Part shown: piece after piece, positions 43,656 to 53,006 of the stretch
Numbering within the stretch: the first letter of the stretch is position 1
How the letters are laid out: each line of letters begins with the position of its first letter
Origin: Hanamia caeni
Lineage (GTDB): Bacteria; Bacteroidota; Bacteroidia; Chitinophagales; Chitinophagaceae
Direction of reading: 5' to 3'
NCBI RefSeq assembly: GCF_003721595.1
Contig: NZ_RJJR01000002.1
Coordinates: 1 to 64,000, forward strand
DNA length: 64,000 nucleotides
Notes under the pieces: model-generated
What the model was told of the DNA's origin: nothing
Seen by the model: only the letters and a program-made list of their open reading frames with translations
Databases searched by the model: none
Made by a program: the position numbers and the translations under genes

Positions 43656-45311
43656 ATGTACGACATTTTACAACTGAACGATATGCTCGTTCCGGAACTG
43701 CTCGATATAGCTGAGCAGCAAGAAATAACCGACACTAAAAATTTACAAAAACAGGAACTAATTTATAAAATTCTTGATAAACAAGCATCCATGGTCCCAA
43801 ATGACAAAAAGGAAACGATAACCGAACGTCCTAAAAGAAAACGTATCGTAAAATCTCCCGCTAAAAAACAAGCTGCTGAAGAAGCGCCTGTTGCAGAAGA
43901 AAAGGAGAAGGAAATCAAAGCCAGGAAAACTGAAGAAAAGAAGAAGCCTGCTGCCAAAAAGCAAAAGGAAGAAGCGGTTGAAAAGCCTGAGTTGGATTTT
44001 GAAATGGGTGAAGATGATGATGATGAAGACGAAAAAGTAGAACACCTGGCTGATCCAAAGACGATTGCGCCGGCATTGATAGAACTTTTGAAAAACGAGG
44101 ATGAGGAAGAAGAAATGAATTTTGAAATTCCCACTAACGGCCATCAGCACCATCCTAAAAGTTTTCAAAAGAAAGAACCTGCGTTTAACATTGAGTTTGA
44201 CGGAATTATTTTAGCAGAAGGCGTATTGGAAATGATGCCTGACGGATACGGCTTTTTAAGAAGCAGCGACTACAACTATCTTTCATCACCGGATGATGTA
44301 TACGTTTCTCCTTCACAAATAAAACTTTTTGGATTAAAAACGGGAGATACCGTTTACGGCTCGGTTCGCCCGCCAAAAGAAGGTGAAAAATATTTCGCCC
44401 TTTTGAAAGTGGAAACCATTAATGGACGAGGCCCAGATGAAGTTCGAGACAGGGTTCCCTTCGATTATCTTACGCCTCTTTTCCCCTTCCAGAAATTGAA
44501 TTTATTTTTAGGCGCAAATAATTATTCTACACGAATTATTGATTTATTCACTCCTATTGGTAAAGGCCAGCGCGGTTTGATAGTTTCCCAGCCTAAGACT
44601 GGTAAAACCATGTTGCTGAAAGAAATTGCCAATGCCATAGCTGCCAATCATCCTGAATGCTACCTGATGATTGTGCTGGTAGATGAAAGGCCTGAAGAAG
44701 TAACCGATATGGAAAGAAGCGTGAAAGCCGAAGTGATTGCTTCTACTTTTGATGAGCCTGCAGAAAAGCATGTAAAAGTCAGCACGATGGCGCTGCAAAA
44801 AGCAAAACGTCTGGTAGAATGTGGCCACGATGTGGTGATATTGCTGGATAGCATTACGCGTTTGGCAAGAGCGCACAACACGGTTTCTCCGGCCAGTGGC
44901 AAGGTATTATCCGGCGGTGTGGAAGCCAATGCGATGCAAAAACCGAAACAGTTTTTTGGCGCTGCCCGAAAAATAGAAAATGGAGGCTCACTTACGATTA
45001 TTGCAACTGCGCTCGTGGATACAGGAAGCAAAATGGATGAAGTAATCTTTGAAGAATTTAAAGGAACGGGTAATATGGAATTGCAACTGGACAGAAGATT
45101 GTCAAATCGCAGAATATTCCCTGCCATTGATATCGTTTCTTCTTCTACAAGAAGGGATGATTTGCTGTTGGACAAAGATGTGCTGCAAAGAATGTGGGTA
45201 TTACGGAATCATTTGGCAGATATGAATCCTGAAGAAGCGATTAATACGCTGATGAAAAATATGAAGGGAACAAAGGACAATGCGGAATTTCTGACTTCGA
45301 TGAACGGGTAG
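43656..45311 (+). CDS. rho: Transcription termination factor Rho
   Basis: A 551-residue RNA-dependent ATPase hexamer. The N-terminal Rho_N helix ([21 protein letters not shown]), a lineage-type charged insertion (about 45-185, rich in Lys/Glu/Asp with an EDDDDEDE run), the RNA-binding cold-shock-like domain ([16 protein letters not shown]) and the ATPase core (P-loop [57 protein letters not shown] split) are present. It is longer than E. coli Rho (419 aa) because of the insertion, a common Bacteroidota feature. A strong intrinsic terminator follows. Confidence 0.97.
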   Translation: MYDILQLNDMLVPELLDIAEQQEITDTKNLQKQELIYKILDKQASMVPNDKKETITERPKRKRIVKSPAKKQAAEEAPVAEEKEKEIKARKTEEKKKPAAKKQKEEAVEKPELDFEMGEDDDDEDEKVEHLADPKTIAPALIELLKNEDEEEEMNFEIPTNGHQHHPKSFQKKEPAFNIEFDGIILAEGVLEMMPDGYGFLRSSDYNYLSSPDDVYVSPSQIKLFGLKTGDTVYGSVRPPKEGEKYFALLKVETINGRGPDEVRDRVPFDYLTPLFPFQKLNLFLGANNYSTRIIDLFTPIGKGQRGLIVSQPKTGKTMLLKEIANAIAANHPECYLMIVLVDERPEEVTDMERSVKAEVIASTFDEPAEKHVKVSTMALQKAKRLVECGHDVVILLDSITRLARAHNTVSPASGKVLSGGVEANAMQKPKQFFGAARKIENGGSLTIIATALVDTGSKMDEVIFEEFKGTGNMELQLDRRLSNRRIFPAIDIVSSSTRRDDLLLDKDVLQRMWVLRNHLADMNPEEAINTLMKNMKGTKDNAEFLTSMNG

Positions 45312-45336
45312 TAATAATCTCTTATAAACTTAAAAT

Positions 45337-46155
45337 CTACGGCAAAGAATACTCAGAAACTTTGCCGTTTTTTAATGCATATATTTTCCGGTTTGCTATT
45401 TTAATGGAGGCGCTGTTTTGCAATTCAGGCGGCAGTGAAAATGTGGAAACACCGGGCAGCGGAGGGGTATATTTATACAAATTATTTCCATCAAATCCAT
45501 AAATTGTTTTTCCAAAAACTTCAAGATTGCTCCAGTTTAAAAAAGGCAATCTGCTTTTGAAGCTGCCATAATAATCAAAAATATAAACTCCTTTTTCGGG
45601 GTCATAAAGATACACAAAGCCATCGCGGTCAATTATCGTTTTTGGCTCGGGAACAGAATCAAAGAGTAACCGGAAGTCAACGGTTTCAGACAATATATTT
45701 CCATTATCATCCATCTTTTTTAACTTATTATCCTGCTCATCAAAAAGCCAGATGTTGTTATCATAAGAGCTGGTAACCGCATGGACCAAGAAGATATCAT
45801 GCTTCCGCAAATTGACGGCTGTCACTATTTTCAGGTATTTATCCAGCAATACGATTGTTGAGTAATTCTGATAAAATAAAATTGCTTTCCATGGATTTTC
45901 AGCATCTACGTAAGTCAGTTTCCCATATTGGGTTACCTGGTTGAAAACGCCCACCGAATCGCCATTTTCATCGTATTTTTTTAATTGATTTTCCGGCGTG
46001 ATAAAATAAAGCGCTCCAATGTTATCGACCGTGAAAGAGGCAACCGGGTAATCATATTCTTTTAAAAAATGAAAAACAGTATCGCTTTGACTGAAAGCCT
46101 TTTTTATAAATGGCGATGAAAATAGCATAAGCAGAACTATAAATATTCCTTTCAT
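45337..46155 (-). CDS. Secreted beta-propeller-like protein of unknown function
   Basis: A 272-residue exported protein with a signal peptide (about 1-22, ending AFSQ). The rest shows repeating strand-turn units with Asp/Asn-Gly loops ([62 protein letters not shown]), about 40 residues apart, suggesting a beta-propeller of NHL/WD-like type. No catalytic motif is seen. Its start overlaps the lpxH stop by 4 nt, so translation is coupled to lpxH. The last codons overlap the rho terminator. Confidence 0.7.
   Translation of the reverse strand: MKGIFIVLLMLFSSPFIKKAFSQSDTVFHFLKEYDYPVASFTVDNIGALYFITPENQLKKYDENGDSVGVFNQVTQYGKLTYVDAENPWKAILFYQNYSTIVLLDKYLKIVTAVNLRKHDIFLVHAVTSSYDNNIWLFDEQDNKLKKMDDNGNILSETVDFRLLFDSVPEPKTIIDRDGFVYLYDPEKGVYIFDYYGSFKSRLPFLNWSNLEVFGKTIYGFDGNNLYKYTPPLPGVSTFSLPPELQNSASIKIANRKIYALKNGKVSEYSLP
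45339..45373 (+). terminator. Terminator of rho, inside the convergent gene
   Basis: ACGGCAAAG (45339-45347) and CTTTGCCGT (45360-45368) form a perfect 9-bp stem with a 12-nt loop, followed by a T-run to 45373. The stem encodes the last residues (GKVSEYSLP) of the convergent gene on the other strand. Confidence 0.85.
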
Positions 46156-46910
46156 GGCTTATAATATTTAAGCGATACTTTTCCATTTTCAAAAACTGCA
46201 TAACTATCGTAATGAATCCAATCTCCGAGGTTGATATACACGCTATTTTTATCCAGTTGATGAACAATAGGCAAATGGCGATGGCCAAAAATGAAAAAAT
46301 CGAAATGCTTTTCTTTCAGCTTTTCTTTGGCATAAATAATCAGCCATTCTTTTTCTTCGCCTAAAAAAGTTTCTTCTTCTTTTGCTGCTGAGGCCCTGCT
46401 TTTCCGGCTAAAGTAATCTGCCATCCCTATGCCTGTTGAAGGATGCAACATTCCAAAAAGCTTTTGCGAAAGTTTGTTCCTGAATATTTTTTTCATGAAT
46501 TTATAACGATGATCACCGGGGCCGAGTCCGTCGCCGTGGCCGATTAAAAATGTTTTGCCATCAAATTCATACTCTTTCGGTTCGTGTGATACATCAATGT
46601 TCAGCTCTTTCTCAAAATATCCATTCATCCACATGTCGTGATTGCCGACAAAAAAATGTATTGCAATTCCGCTATCAGTGAGCTCTGCCAATTTTCCCAG
46701 GATTCTTACAAAGCCTTTCGGAACTACTTTTTTATATTCAAACCAAAAATCAAAAAGATCGCCAAGAATAAAGATTATGCCTGCATCGCTTTTAATTTCA
46801 TCAAGAAATTTTACAATTTTTTTTTCCCGCACAAGGCTCGATGGCTGGTCCGGAGACCCTAGATGAAAGTCTGAAAGAAAGTATATTTTTTTTCCCGGTG
46901 GTAATACCAT
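46152..46910 (-). CDS. lpxH: UDP-2,3-diacylglucosamine diphosphatase
   Basis: A 252-residue calcineurin-like metallophosphoesterase. The metal-binding motifs are complete: Asp14-Phe-His16 (SDFHLG), GDLFDFW, GNHDMW, GHGDG and GHRHLP. Length and motif order match LpxH, which releases UMP from UDP-2,3-diacylglucosamine in lipid A synthesis. It acts at the inner face of the cytoplasmic membrane. The next gene overlaps its stop by 4 nt. Confidence 0.9.
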   Translation of the reverse strand: MVLPPGKKIYFLSDFHLGSPDQPSSLVREKKIVKFLDEIKSDAGIIFILGDLFDFWFEYKKVVPKGFVRILGKLAELTDSGIAIHFFVGNHDMWMNGYFEKELNIDVSHEPKEYEFDGKTFLIGHGDGLGPGDHRYKFMKKIFRNKLSQKLFGMLHPSTGIGMADYFSRKSRASAAKEEETFLGEEKEWLIIYAKEKLKEKHFDFFIFGHRHLPIVHQLDKNSVYINLGDWIHYDSYAVFENGKVSLKYYKP

Positions 46911-47032
46911 GATAATTTAAGAACCTAAACACTTATTATTATCGTGCAAGATTGACACTAAAATTAAAAATAAAAAAATGAATTATTTCCTGCTCTACTG
47001 ATTCGCTCAGGCAGCGTTGCTTTTATTGAACA

Positions 47033-47069
47033 AAAAAACCGGGTGCTATAATTTGCAGCCCGGTTTTTT
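47033..47069 (-). terminator. Terminator of the cytochrome c gene
   Basis: AAAAAACCGGG (47033-47043) and CCCGGTTTTTT (47059-47069) pair over 11 bp, extended by TGC/GCA inside. Both flanks give T-runs, so it is bidirectional in form; the adjacent leftward cytochrome gene ends at 47087. Confidence 0.85.
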
Positions 47070-47086
47070 ATCTGAAAATCAAAAAA

Positions 47087-47596
47087 TTATTTTACGCCAT
47101 CATTTTCGCGCATAAATTCTAAAACGTTTCTCGCATCATCATCACTAAGGTTTTGATTAGGCATACGCACCATACAAATTTCGAGCATAGCCTGTGCCTT
47201 AGGATCTTTATCAATCATATCATCTGTGTTGGTAACAAAATTCATAATCCAGGTGGGTGTGTGCCTGGTGGTAACGCCTTTCCATCCCGGGCCTACTAAT
47301 CTTTCATCGGTAAGCTTATGGCAGGATGAACATTTTAGTTCGTAAAGCTTTTCGCCTGCCTCGGCTTCCTCTTTATTCAGTTTATCGCTCACCTGTACAT
47401 CCTTAAATTTACCTTCTCCGCGATGAGGATCGTAAGGAGGGTTTTCAGAAGACGCTCCTGCAGCGGCGCCTGTATCGCTTGTGGCTTCAGTAGCCTCAGC
47501 AGAATTGCTAGCACTTTTATCTCCCGAACCGCCGCAGGAGACTGCTAAAACTGCTAAAGAAAGAACTAAGGAAAAGAAAATAAATAATTTTTTCAT
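47087..47596 (-). CDS. Cytochrome c lipoprotein
   Basis: A 169-residue exported lipoprotein (lipobox ending at Cys21) with a Ser/Ala/Glu-rich linker and a single cytochrome c domain. The haem-binding motif CSSCH is at 89-93 and the likely distal Met lies in RMPNQNLSDDDA, the typical end of a small class I cytochrome. It would carry electrons in the periplasm, perhaps to the oxidase encoded further right or to the neighbouring membrane protein, from which it is divergently transcribed. Confidence 0.9.
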   Translation of the reverse strand: MKKLFIFFSLVLSLAVLAVSCGGSGDKSASNSAEATEATSDTGAAAGASSENPPYDPHRGEGKFKDVQVSDKLNKEEAEAGEKLYELKCSSCHKLTDERLVGPGWKGVTTRHTPTWIMNFVTNTDDMIDKDPKAQAMLEICMVRMPNQNLSDDDARNVLEFMRENDGVK

Positions 47597-47803
47597 AGCT
47601 TTTAGTGTTTAATTTTGAATTTAAATTACAATATTAAGATATTAATTTTTAAAGTGATTAAGAATTAGTAAACCAAATTATCTACACAAATTCATTTACA
47701 AAAAGCAAACCATACTATTCATTTGGTGGGGTATTTCCCTATGTGCCAAAAAGATTTTTAATAATTTCAAAGGTGTAGAAATTGATTAATACCAAGTAAA
47801 GTA

Positions 47804-49051
47804 ATGGAAAAAAATCTCTTCAGAACAAAGCAATGGGTACAGGTTGCTTTAATCAATTTTTGCGTGGTTGCGTCTGCCGGCCTTACCATGCGTTATAAAA
47901 TTAAGTTTTCGCTCCCGTTTGTAAACCAGCAAAACCTGATGCACGGGCATTCCAATTTTGCTTTTGTAGGCTGGCTGGCCATAGCGCTTATGACGTTGAT
48001 GGTGAGGTACCTGGTGCGGAATAATATTCAAACAAATTATAGAAAATACAACCTCATTTTGGGGATTGATGTAGTGACCTGTTATGCGATGTTTATTTCT
48101 TTTATCATTCAGGGGTATGCTTTCTGGTCTATCACTTTTGCCTGCGTCACGATTTTAATCTCGTACTTTTTTATTGTTTTTTATTGGCGTGATCTTAATA
48201 AAGTACGTGACGCCGGTTTTTCCAGAAACTGGCTTAAAGCCGCGTTATTGCTGTGGGCGTTTTCTTCGCTGGGTGCTATTTTCCTTGCCTATCTTATGGC
48301 CAATAGTATAACGATTCAGGAACTTTATTTTGGCGCGCTTTATTTTTTCATGCACTTTCAATATAATGGCTGGTTTTTGTTTGTATGTTTTGGCGTGTTC
48401 TTTTCTTATATGCACCGCCTGGGATTATTTCGCTTTGCTTTATTAAGCAAAAGGCTTTTTATAATAATGATAATCACTGTTATTCCCACTTATTTTTTAT
48501 CTGTGCTATGGCTCAAGCTTCCGCCGGTTCTTGAGTGGATTGCAAATGTTTCTGCGTTTGTTCAGCTACTGGTGCTCGTTTATTTTTTCCGGATAATTTC
48601 TGTTTTCAAAAATAGTAAAGACATCAAATTTAATATCGTTACCCGGTGGATATGGGCACTTTCGTCCATTGCATTTATTTTGAAAATAATTCTGCAGGTG
48701 CTTTCGACAATGCCTTTTCTTAGCCACTTTGCGTTTGGTTACCGGCCTGTAGTGATTGGTTACCTTCACTTGTCGTTTGTCGGAATTATCAGCCTTTTTA
48801 TTCTAGGATATATCAATGAATTTATTCATCGTTTTCGCGGAAAGGTTAGCGGAATTGGATTTCTTGTTTTCGTAACTGGTTTTATCGTGCAGGAAGTGAT
48901 TTTAATGCTGCAGGGATTAGAAGCTATGAATGTAGAACCCATAAAAAGCGCTAACATTATTTTGTTTTTCTGCGCTGTGGCAATGGTTACAGGCCTAGTA
49001 TGGATAACTACCGGGATAATACGCACACCAGAAGAGGAAAGAGCCCGGTGA
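47804..49051 (+). CDS. Multi-pass membrane protein, haem-copper-oxidase-I-like (orphan)
   Basis: A 415-residue protein with about 12 hydrophobic helices and several membrane-embedded His: LMHGHSNFAFVGW in helix 2, FMHFQYNGW in the middle and YLHLSFVG late. The His-x-His pattern at a helix start resembles haem ligands in subunit I of haem-copper oxidases/NorB and NnrS-type proteins, but the canonical copper site (HPEVY, HH) is missing. I recognise it as a conserved Bacteroidota membrane family, often linked with cytochrome c genes. The function is unknown; it is divergent from a cytochrome c gene. Confidence 0.65.
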   Translation: MEKNLFRTKQWVQVALINFCVVASAGLTMRYKIKFSLPFVNQQNLMHGHSNFAFVGWLAIALMTLMVRYLVRNNIQTNYRKYNLILGIDVVTCYAMFISFIIQGYAFWSITFACVTILISYFFIVFYWRDLNKVRDAGFSRNWLKAALLLWAFSSLGAIFLAYLMANSITIQELYFGALYFFMHFQYNGWFLFVCFGVFFSYMHRLGLFRFALLSKRLFIIMIITVIPTYFLSVLWLKLPPVLEWIANVSAFVQLLVLVYFFRIISVFKNSKDIKFNIVTRWIWALSSIAFILKIILQVLSTMPFLSHFAFGYRPVVIGYLHLSFVGIISLFILGYINEFIHRFRGKVSGIGFLVFVTGFIVQEVILMLQGLEAMNVEPIKSANIILFFCAVAMVTGLVWITTGIIRTPEEERAR

Positions 49052-49229
49052 TTTTTTGCAGAAAAGAAAATCTATTTATTTGCGCTTTCACTACCATTGA
49101 TTGATTCTTTTTAACTTTTTGATTCTAAAACAAACGGCGAAAAATTTTGCTGTACATGATTGGCATCATTGGGCTGGCTGTTATTAATCATTTTGCCAAA
49201 AACCGCCACAGGTTATCTTTATAAGAAAG

Positions 49230-49709
49230 ATGTCTATGATAGAATCATTGTCTGATCAGGAAATAATGAATGTTGTTTCCAATAGCGTAATAGGAAGGTT
49301 GGGATGTCACGCTGATGCAACAACCTATGTTGTACCTATAAGTTTTGCATACGATTCCGGCTATATTTATGCCCGCTCTTTTGAAGGAATGAAAGTAAAA
49401 ATGATGCGGCAGAATCCTGAAGTTTGCTTCCAGGTGGATGAGATGCAAAGCATGGCCGATTGGAAATCTGTAATCATGTGGGGCACTTTTGAAGAATTGG
49501 AAAAGAAAGCTGACAGAGAAATGGGGTTGAAAATATTGTTGTCAAGGATTTTGCCCAATGTATCCAGCGAAACCGTAAAGTTCACACCTGAATGGCCTTT
49601 TGCCAGTGAGAACCTGTCGGAAATAGAAGGCATTGTTTTTAGGATCCGCATTCGCGAAATGAGCGGCCGGATGGAAAAGCCAAATGCTGACTTATTCAAA
49701 AACTGGTAA
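49230..49709 (+). CDS. Pyridoxamine 5'-phosphate oxidase-family flavin protein
   Basis: A 159-residue split-barrel protein of the PNPOx-like group. The N-terminus has the SVIGRLGCHADATTYVVPISFAYD strand pattern and the core has MGTF-like VIMWGTFEEL; the C-terminal part (EGIVFRIRIREMSGR) closes the barrel. These proteins bind FMN, haem or F420, often acting in nitrosative or stress responses. A second ATG at 49236 is a possible start. It converges with the ClC gene. Confidence 0.85.
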   Translation: MSMIESLSDQEIMNVVSNSVIGRLGCHADATTYVVPISFAYDSGYIYARSFEGMKVKMMRQNPEVCFQVDEMQSMADWKSVIMWGTFEELEKKADREMGLKILLSRILPNVSSETVKFTPEWPFASENLSEIEGIVFRIRIREMSGRMEKPNADLFKNW

Positions 49710-49753
49710 CACAAGCGCGTTGCCTGTAGCTGTATTGCGGGGAAAAGTTTGCA

Positions 49754-51640
49754 TTAATTTTTTCTATTGATCAGGTTAATAAGCTGATTACCTCTTACCA
49801 GAATCTTCAAGCCATTTCTTTTAAGGGAGATAGACGGTTGTTTGGTCATATCGTTTTCCGTATCTTTTTTATAGGCCGAAAGAATGTCTTTGTACGAAAG
49901 AATTCCGGTAACCTTATTATCGTCTGAAATGATAGGCAGCAGGTCAATATTTTCTCTGGCCATCATTTCTACCGCTGCCCGCAATGAGCTATGAGCGCTA
50001 ATAGAAATATTATTTCTTTTTATCAGGCTTCCCACCGGTTTTGTGGTATCATGATGATTGCTCCAAAGATTGGATGAACTTATCGTCCCCATAAATTCAT
50101 TGTTTTTGGAAGTGACGATAAAATAATTGCTGTTGTATCCACTTTCCTGTTCCAGCCATTCCCTTACTTCGCCTATCGTATTATCCTCGCTTAAAATAAG
50201 CCCGTCATCACACATTACCTGGCCAACAGAAATATTGTCAAGGATGTCCGGTTCAAAAGAATCAGGTGTTTTTACGCCCCTGCGGGTAATTTTTTCGGTC
50301 ATGATGGTGCTTTCCATCAGAAAAAATGAAACAAAATACGCAGCAATGCTTCCGGCAAGCAGAGGCAATAATGCGTTGGATTGGCCGGTGGCTTCCAGGG
50401 CAAATACAATGGATGTCAACAAAGCACGCGAGGCGCCCGCAAACATGGCAGACATGGCCACAAGCGCTGCAAGGGAAAGCGTAATGCCTGAATGAGGAAA
50501 TAAACGCAAAATCACATGCGCTATTAAAATTCCGGCAGCGCCTCCTATTGTAAGCAAAGGCGCCAGCGTTCCGCCCGAAGTGCCGCTGCCCAGCGCTATA
50601 GCCCATGAAACAAATTTAAAAATACACAAAGAAGCAACAACGCTTAGTGTGAGATTACCCGACAACACATCGGTGATGTTTTCATATCCTACGCCGAGAG
50701 TTCGTGGTGCAAAGTAACCAATCACTCCCACAAACAAGCCGCCAATGGCGGGATACCACATCCAGTGAACGGGAATTTTTTCAAAAGTATCTTCTATCCA
50801 ATACACAATTTTTGTGGTAAACACGGCTACAAAACCCATAATTAATCCCAGAATGCTGTAGGTAAAAAGTGCGGTGTTGGAAGCCAGTGCAATTTCATGA
50901 CCTACGGGAAAAACGGGGCCCTTTTCAAACAGAAAATGGTGGCCCGCGGCGCCTGTAATGCAGGCCATGGTTACCGGAATGATAGAGCGGGGAGAAAATT
51001 CGAATAATAATAATTCTATCGCAAGAAAAATTCCTGCTATCGGCGTTCCGAATATAGCCGCCATCCCTGCTGTAGCCCCGGAAGCCAGTAAAATTTTTCT
51101 TTCATTATGTGAAATGCGGGCAATTTGCCCAAGTGTAGAACCTAACGCGCCACCCGTAGCGATAATAGGGCCTTCCGCGCCAAACGGTCCGCCGCTGCCT
51201 ATGGCAATAGCGGATGAAATTGGCTTCAGGTAAGTGATGGTTGGCTTTATTTTGCTTTGGTTTATTAAAATTTGTTCCATTGCTTCAGGAATGCCATGGC
51301 CCCTGATAGCCTTTGAGCCATACAATGCCATGAACCCGACAATAATGCCACCGGCCGCCGGAATCAAGATTACCCACCAGCCCATTGTGTTTGCAGCCGG
51401 TGTAATATGGGCAATGGAAAACCGCCCATAAAACGAAACATTGGTAATAAAATAAATTAAATAGATTAAAAACTTAGCGATAAAGCTAATAGCGATGGCA
51501 ACGCTAATGGCCATCAGGCAGATAATAAAAATCCTTCTTTTGTTGGAATCCGAATAGGGCTTAACACTTTCGCCGACTAATTCAGGCGCTAATGAAACGG
51601 AAATAGGAATTCCTTTTTTTAATTTTTCTTTTTTGATCAT
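49754..51640 (-). CDS. Chloride channel/transporter with CBS domains
   Basis: A 628-residue ClC-family protein. The selectivity-filter motifs GSGGPFGAEGP (with the gating Glu) and GSGTSGGTLAPLLTIGGAAG are present among about 11 membrane helices; a pair of CBS domains (about 465-600; DNISVGQVMCDDG, SNNIDLLPIISDDN-like NIDLLPIISDD) follows. The gating Glu suggests a Cl-/H+ exchanger. CBS domains may sense nucleotides. It is followed leftward by a convergent PPOX gene. Confidence 0.92.
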   Translation of the reverse strand: MIKKEKLKKGIPISVSLAPELVGESVKPYSDSNKRRIFIICLMAISVAIAISFIAKFLIYLIYFITNVSFYGRFSIAHITPAANTMGWWVILIPAAGGIIVGFMALYGSKAIRGHGIPEAMEQILINQSKIKPTITYLKPISSAIAIGSGGPFGAEGPIIATGGALGSTLGQIARISHNERKILLASGATAGMAAIFGTPIAGIFLAIELLLFEFSPRSIIPVTMACITGAAGHHFLFEKGPVFPVGHEIALASNTALFTYSILGLIMGFVAVFTTKIVYWIEDTFEKIPVHWMWYPAIGGLFVGVIGYFAPRTLGVGYENITDVLSGNLTLSVVASLCIFKFVSWAIALGSGTSGGTLAPLLTIGGAAGILIAHVILRLFPHSGITLSLAALVAMSAMFAGASRALLTSIVFALEATGQSNALLPLLAGSIAAYFVSFFLMESTIMTEKITRRGVKTPDSFEPDILDNISVGQVMCDDGLILSEDNTIGEVREWLEQESGYNSNYFIVTSKNNEFMGTISSSNLWSNHHDTTKPVGSLIKRNNISISAHSSLRAAVEMMARENIDLLPIISDDNKVTGILSYKDILSAYKKDTENDMTKQPSISLKRNGLKILVRGNQLINLINRKN

Positions 51641-51733
51641 CGGTTTTTAAAAACGGTACAAAAATAGGATTGCGCGAAATTACTTTTGAAGAAAGCACTG
51701 CCCAAACTCAGTTTACCAGCAAAATTAATTCCT

Positions 51734-51751
51734 GTATTTGGCCACTTACCG
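51734..51751 (+). repeat. Dispersed motif copy, degenerate
   Basis: GTATTTG-GCCA-CTTACCG, three differences from the exact form at the 14 fixed positions. It lies between the ClC and haemoglobin genes. Confidence 0.35.
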
Positions 51752-51754
51752 GTT

Positions 51755-52180
51755 TCAGATAAGGCTTCTGTTTTGATTACGGCGAAAAGCCTGTAATTTA
51801 TATTGGAACATTTCAGCCATTTTGCCTGCCCGCCACATAGCTTCATCAGCTGTTTTTCCGGAAAAATGCTCACTTATTGTTTCTGAAAATAAATCCAGCC
51901 AGCGGTTAAAATGCTCCCGTTCTACGGGAAGCTGAGCATGAGGTGGAAACGGAGAACCATAATAGGTATGTTCTCCTAGAAGGACAGTTTGCCAGAATGT
52001 GTACATTTTGGCCAGGTGCTCGGGCCAGCGATTTTGTATTCTTTCTTCAAAGATGGGCCCGATAAGTGAATCATTTCTCACTTTTCCATAAAAGCTGTCC
52101 ACCAATTGTTTAACATCATCTAATTCGATAATATCATGTTTGTCTTCTGTCAAAATCCATTTTTTTAAAATCGTGTGCAA
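51755..52180 (-). CDS. Group III truncated haemoglobin
   Basis: A 141-residue globin. The family features are visible: SFYGKVRNDSLIGPIF (helices B-C), HLAKMYTFWQTVLLG with the E-helix Trp, Y-G-S-PF loop and HFNRWLDLF with the proximal His. Group III trHbs bind O2 or NO and are linked to respiration or nitrosative stress. No ATG fits the N-terminus, so a TTG start at 52180 (or 52153) is likely. It lies in a run with nicotinamidase and ClC genes. Confidence 0.9.
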   Translation of the reverse strand: MHTILKKWILTEDKHDIIELDDVKQLVDSFYGKVRNDSLIGPIFEERIQNRWPEHLAKMYTFWQTVLLGEHTYYGSPFPPHAQLPVEREHFNRWLDLFSETISEHFSGKTADEAMWRAGKMAEMFQYKLQAFRRNQNRSLI

Positions 52181-52274
52181 ATTTACAGCTAATCATGCAG
52201 AATCTGAAGGGATGCCTGTTAAGGATGAGATTTGTGCGACTTGTTCATGAAGCATTTAAAGCGATTTTGCTTAC

Positions 52275-52292
52275 GAGTAAAAGAACAAATAG
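52275..52292 (-). repeat. Dispersed motif copy, minus orientation
   Basis: On the minus strand CTATTTG-TTCT-TTTACTC, two differences, in the gap between the haemoglobin and pncA genes. Confidence 0.35.
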
Positions 52293-52318
52293 TTGATTTT
52301 TATTTTTTCAACAGTCTG

Positions 52319-52924
52319 TTAAATATCCTGGCTGTTAACCAAAAGTCCTCCTTTGTAAATAAAAGAATCAAATTTTTTTTGCAGTGATTTATTGTCGATC
52401 GCCATGGTAGCATCTATAATGATAGAAGCGTTAAATCCTATGTCCAATGCGTCCATAGCGGTAAAATACACGCAAAAATCTGCTGCAAGCCCCGCCACAA
52501 AAACGGAGGTGATATTTCTGCCTTTAAGATATGCTGCAAGGCCTGTCGCCTTCTTTTTTCCATTATCAAAAAAACCGCTGTAGCTATCAATTTCTTTATC
52601 CATTCCCTTGCGAAAGATGGCTTCAATTTTCTTTGTATCTAATTGGTTGGAAAATTCTGCGCCGAAGCTTTGTTGAACACAATGGCCGGGCCATAAAACC
52701 TGCGTTAGCCCGCCTAATTGTATTTCGTCAAACTCTTTTGAACCCGGATGATTTGAGGCAAAACTTTTATGGTCAGCAGGATGCCAGTCCTGCGTGGCCA
52801 CCACCAGGTCAAATTTGTCCTGTATAACATTTATTGCAGGAAAAATACTAAAACCATTTTCAACAGGCAAAGCTCCGCCCGGCAAAAAATCATTTTGAAC
52901 ATCTACGAGGATCAGGGCGTTCAT
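52319..52924 (-). CDS. pncA: Nicotinamidase
   Basis: A 201-residue isochorismatase-fold enzyme converting nicotinamide to nicotinate in NAD salvage. The catalytic triad Asp8, Lys106 and Cys151 (AADFCVYF) and the metal-binding Asp46-x-His48 plus His52 are visible. It is soluble. It lies 82 bp after the PRC-barrel gene and may be co-transcribed. Confidence 0.93.
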   Translation of the reverse strand: MNALILVDVQNDFLPGGALPVENGFSIFPAINVIQDKFDLVVATQDWHPADHKSFASNHPGSKEFDEIQLGGLTQVLWPGHCVQQSFGAEFSNQLDTKKIEAIFRKGMDKEIDSYSGFFDNGKKKATGLAAYLKGRNITSVFVAGLAADFCVYFTAMDALDIGFNASIIIDATMAIDNKSLQKKFDSFIYKGGLLVNSQDI

Positions 52925-53006
52925 GAACCAGTTTTATTTGAAGGTAGGCAGTATGAAGAAATAACAAGACCGGTTGGCCGCAATTTTACAAACACGAAAC
53001 CTGTTT

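Noticed and set aside
43758..44168. Long antisense frames over the charged part of rho
   Set aside because: They are Phe/Ser-rich shadows of the low-complexity Lys/Glu/Asp region of rho.
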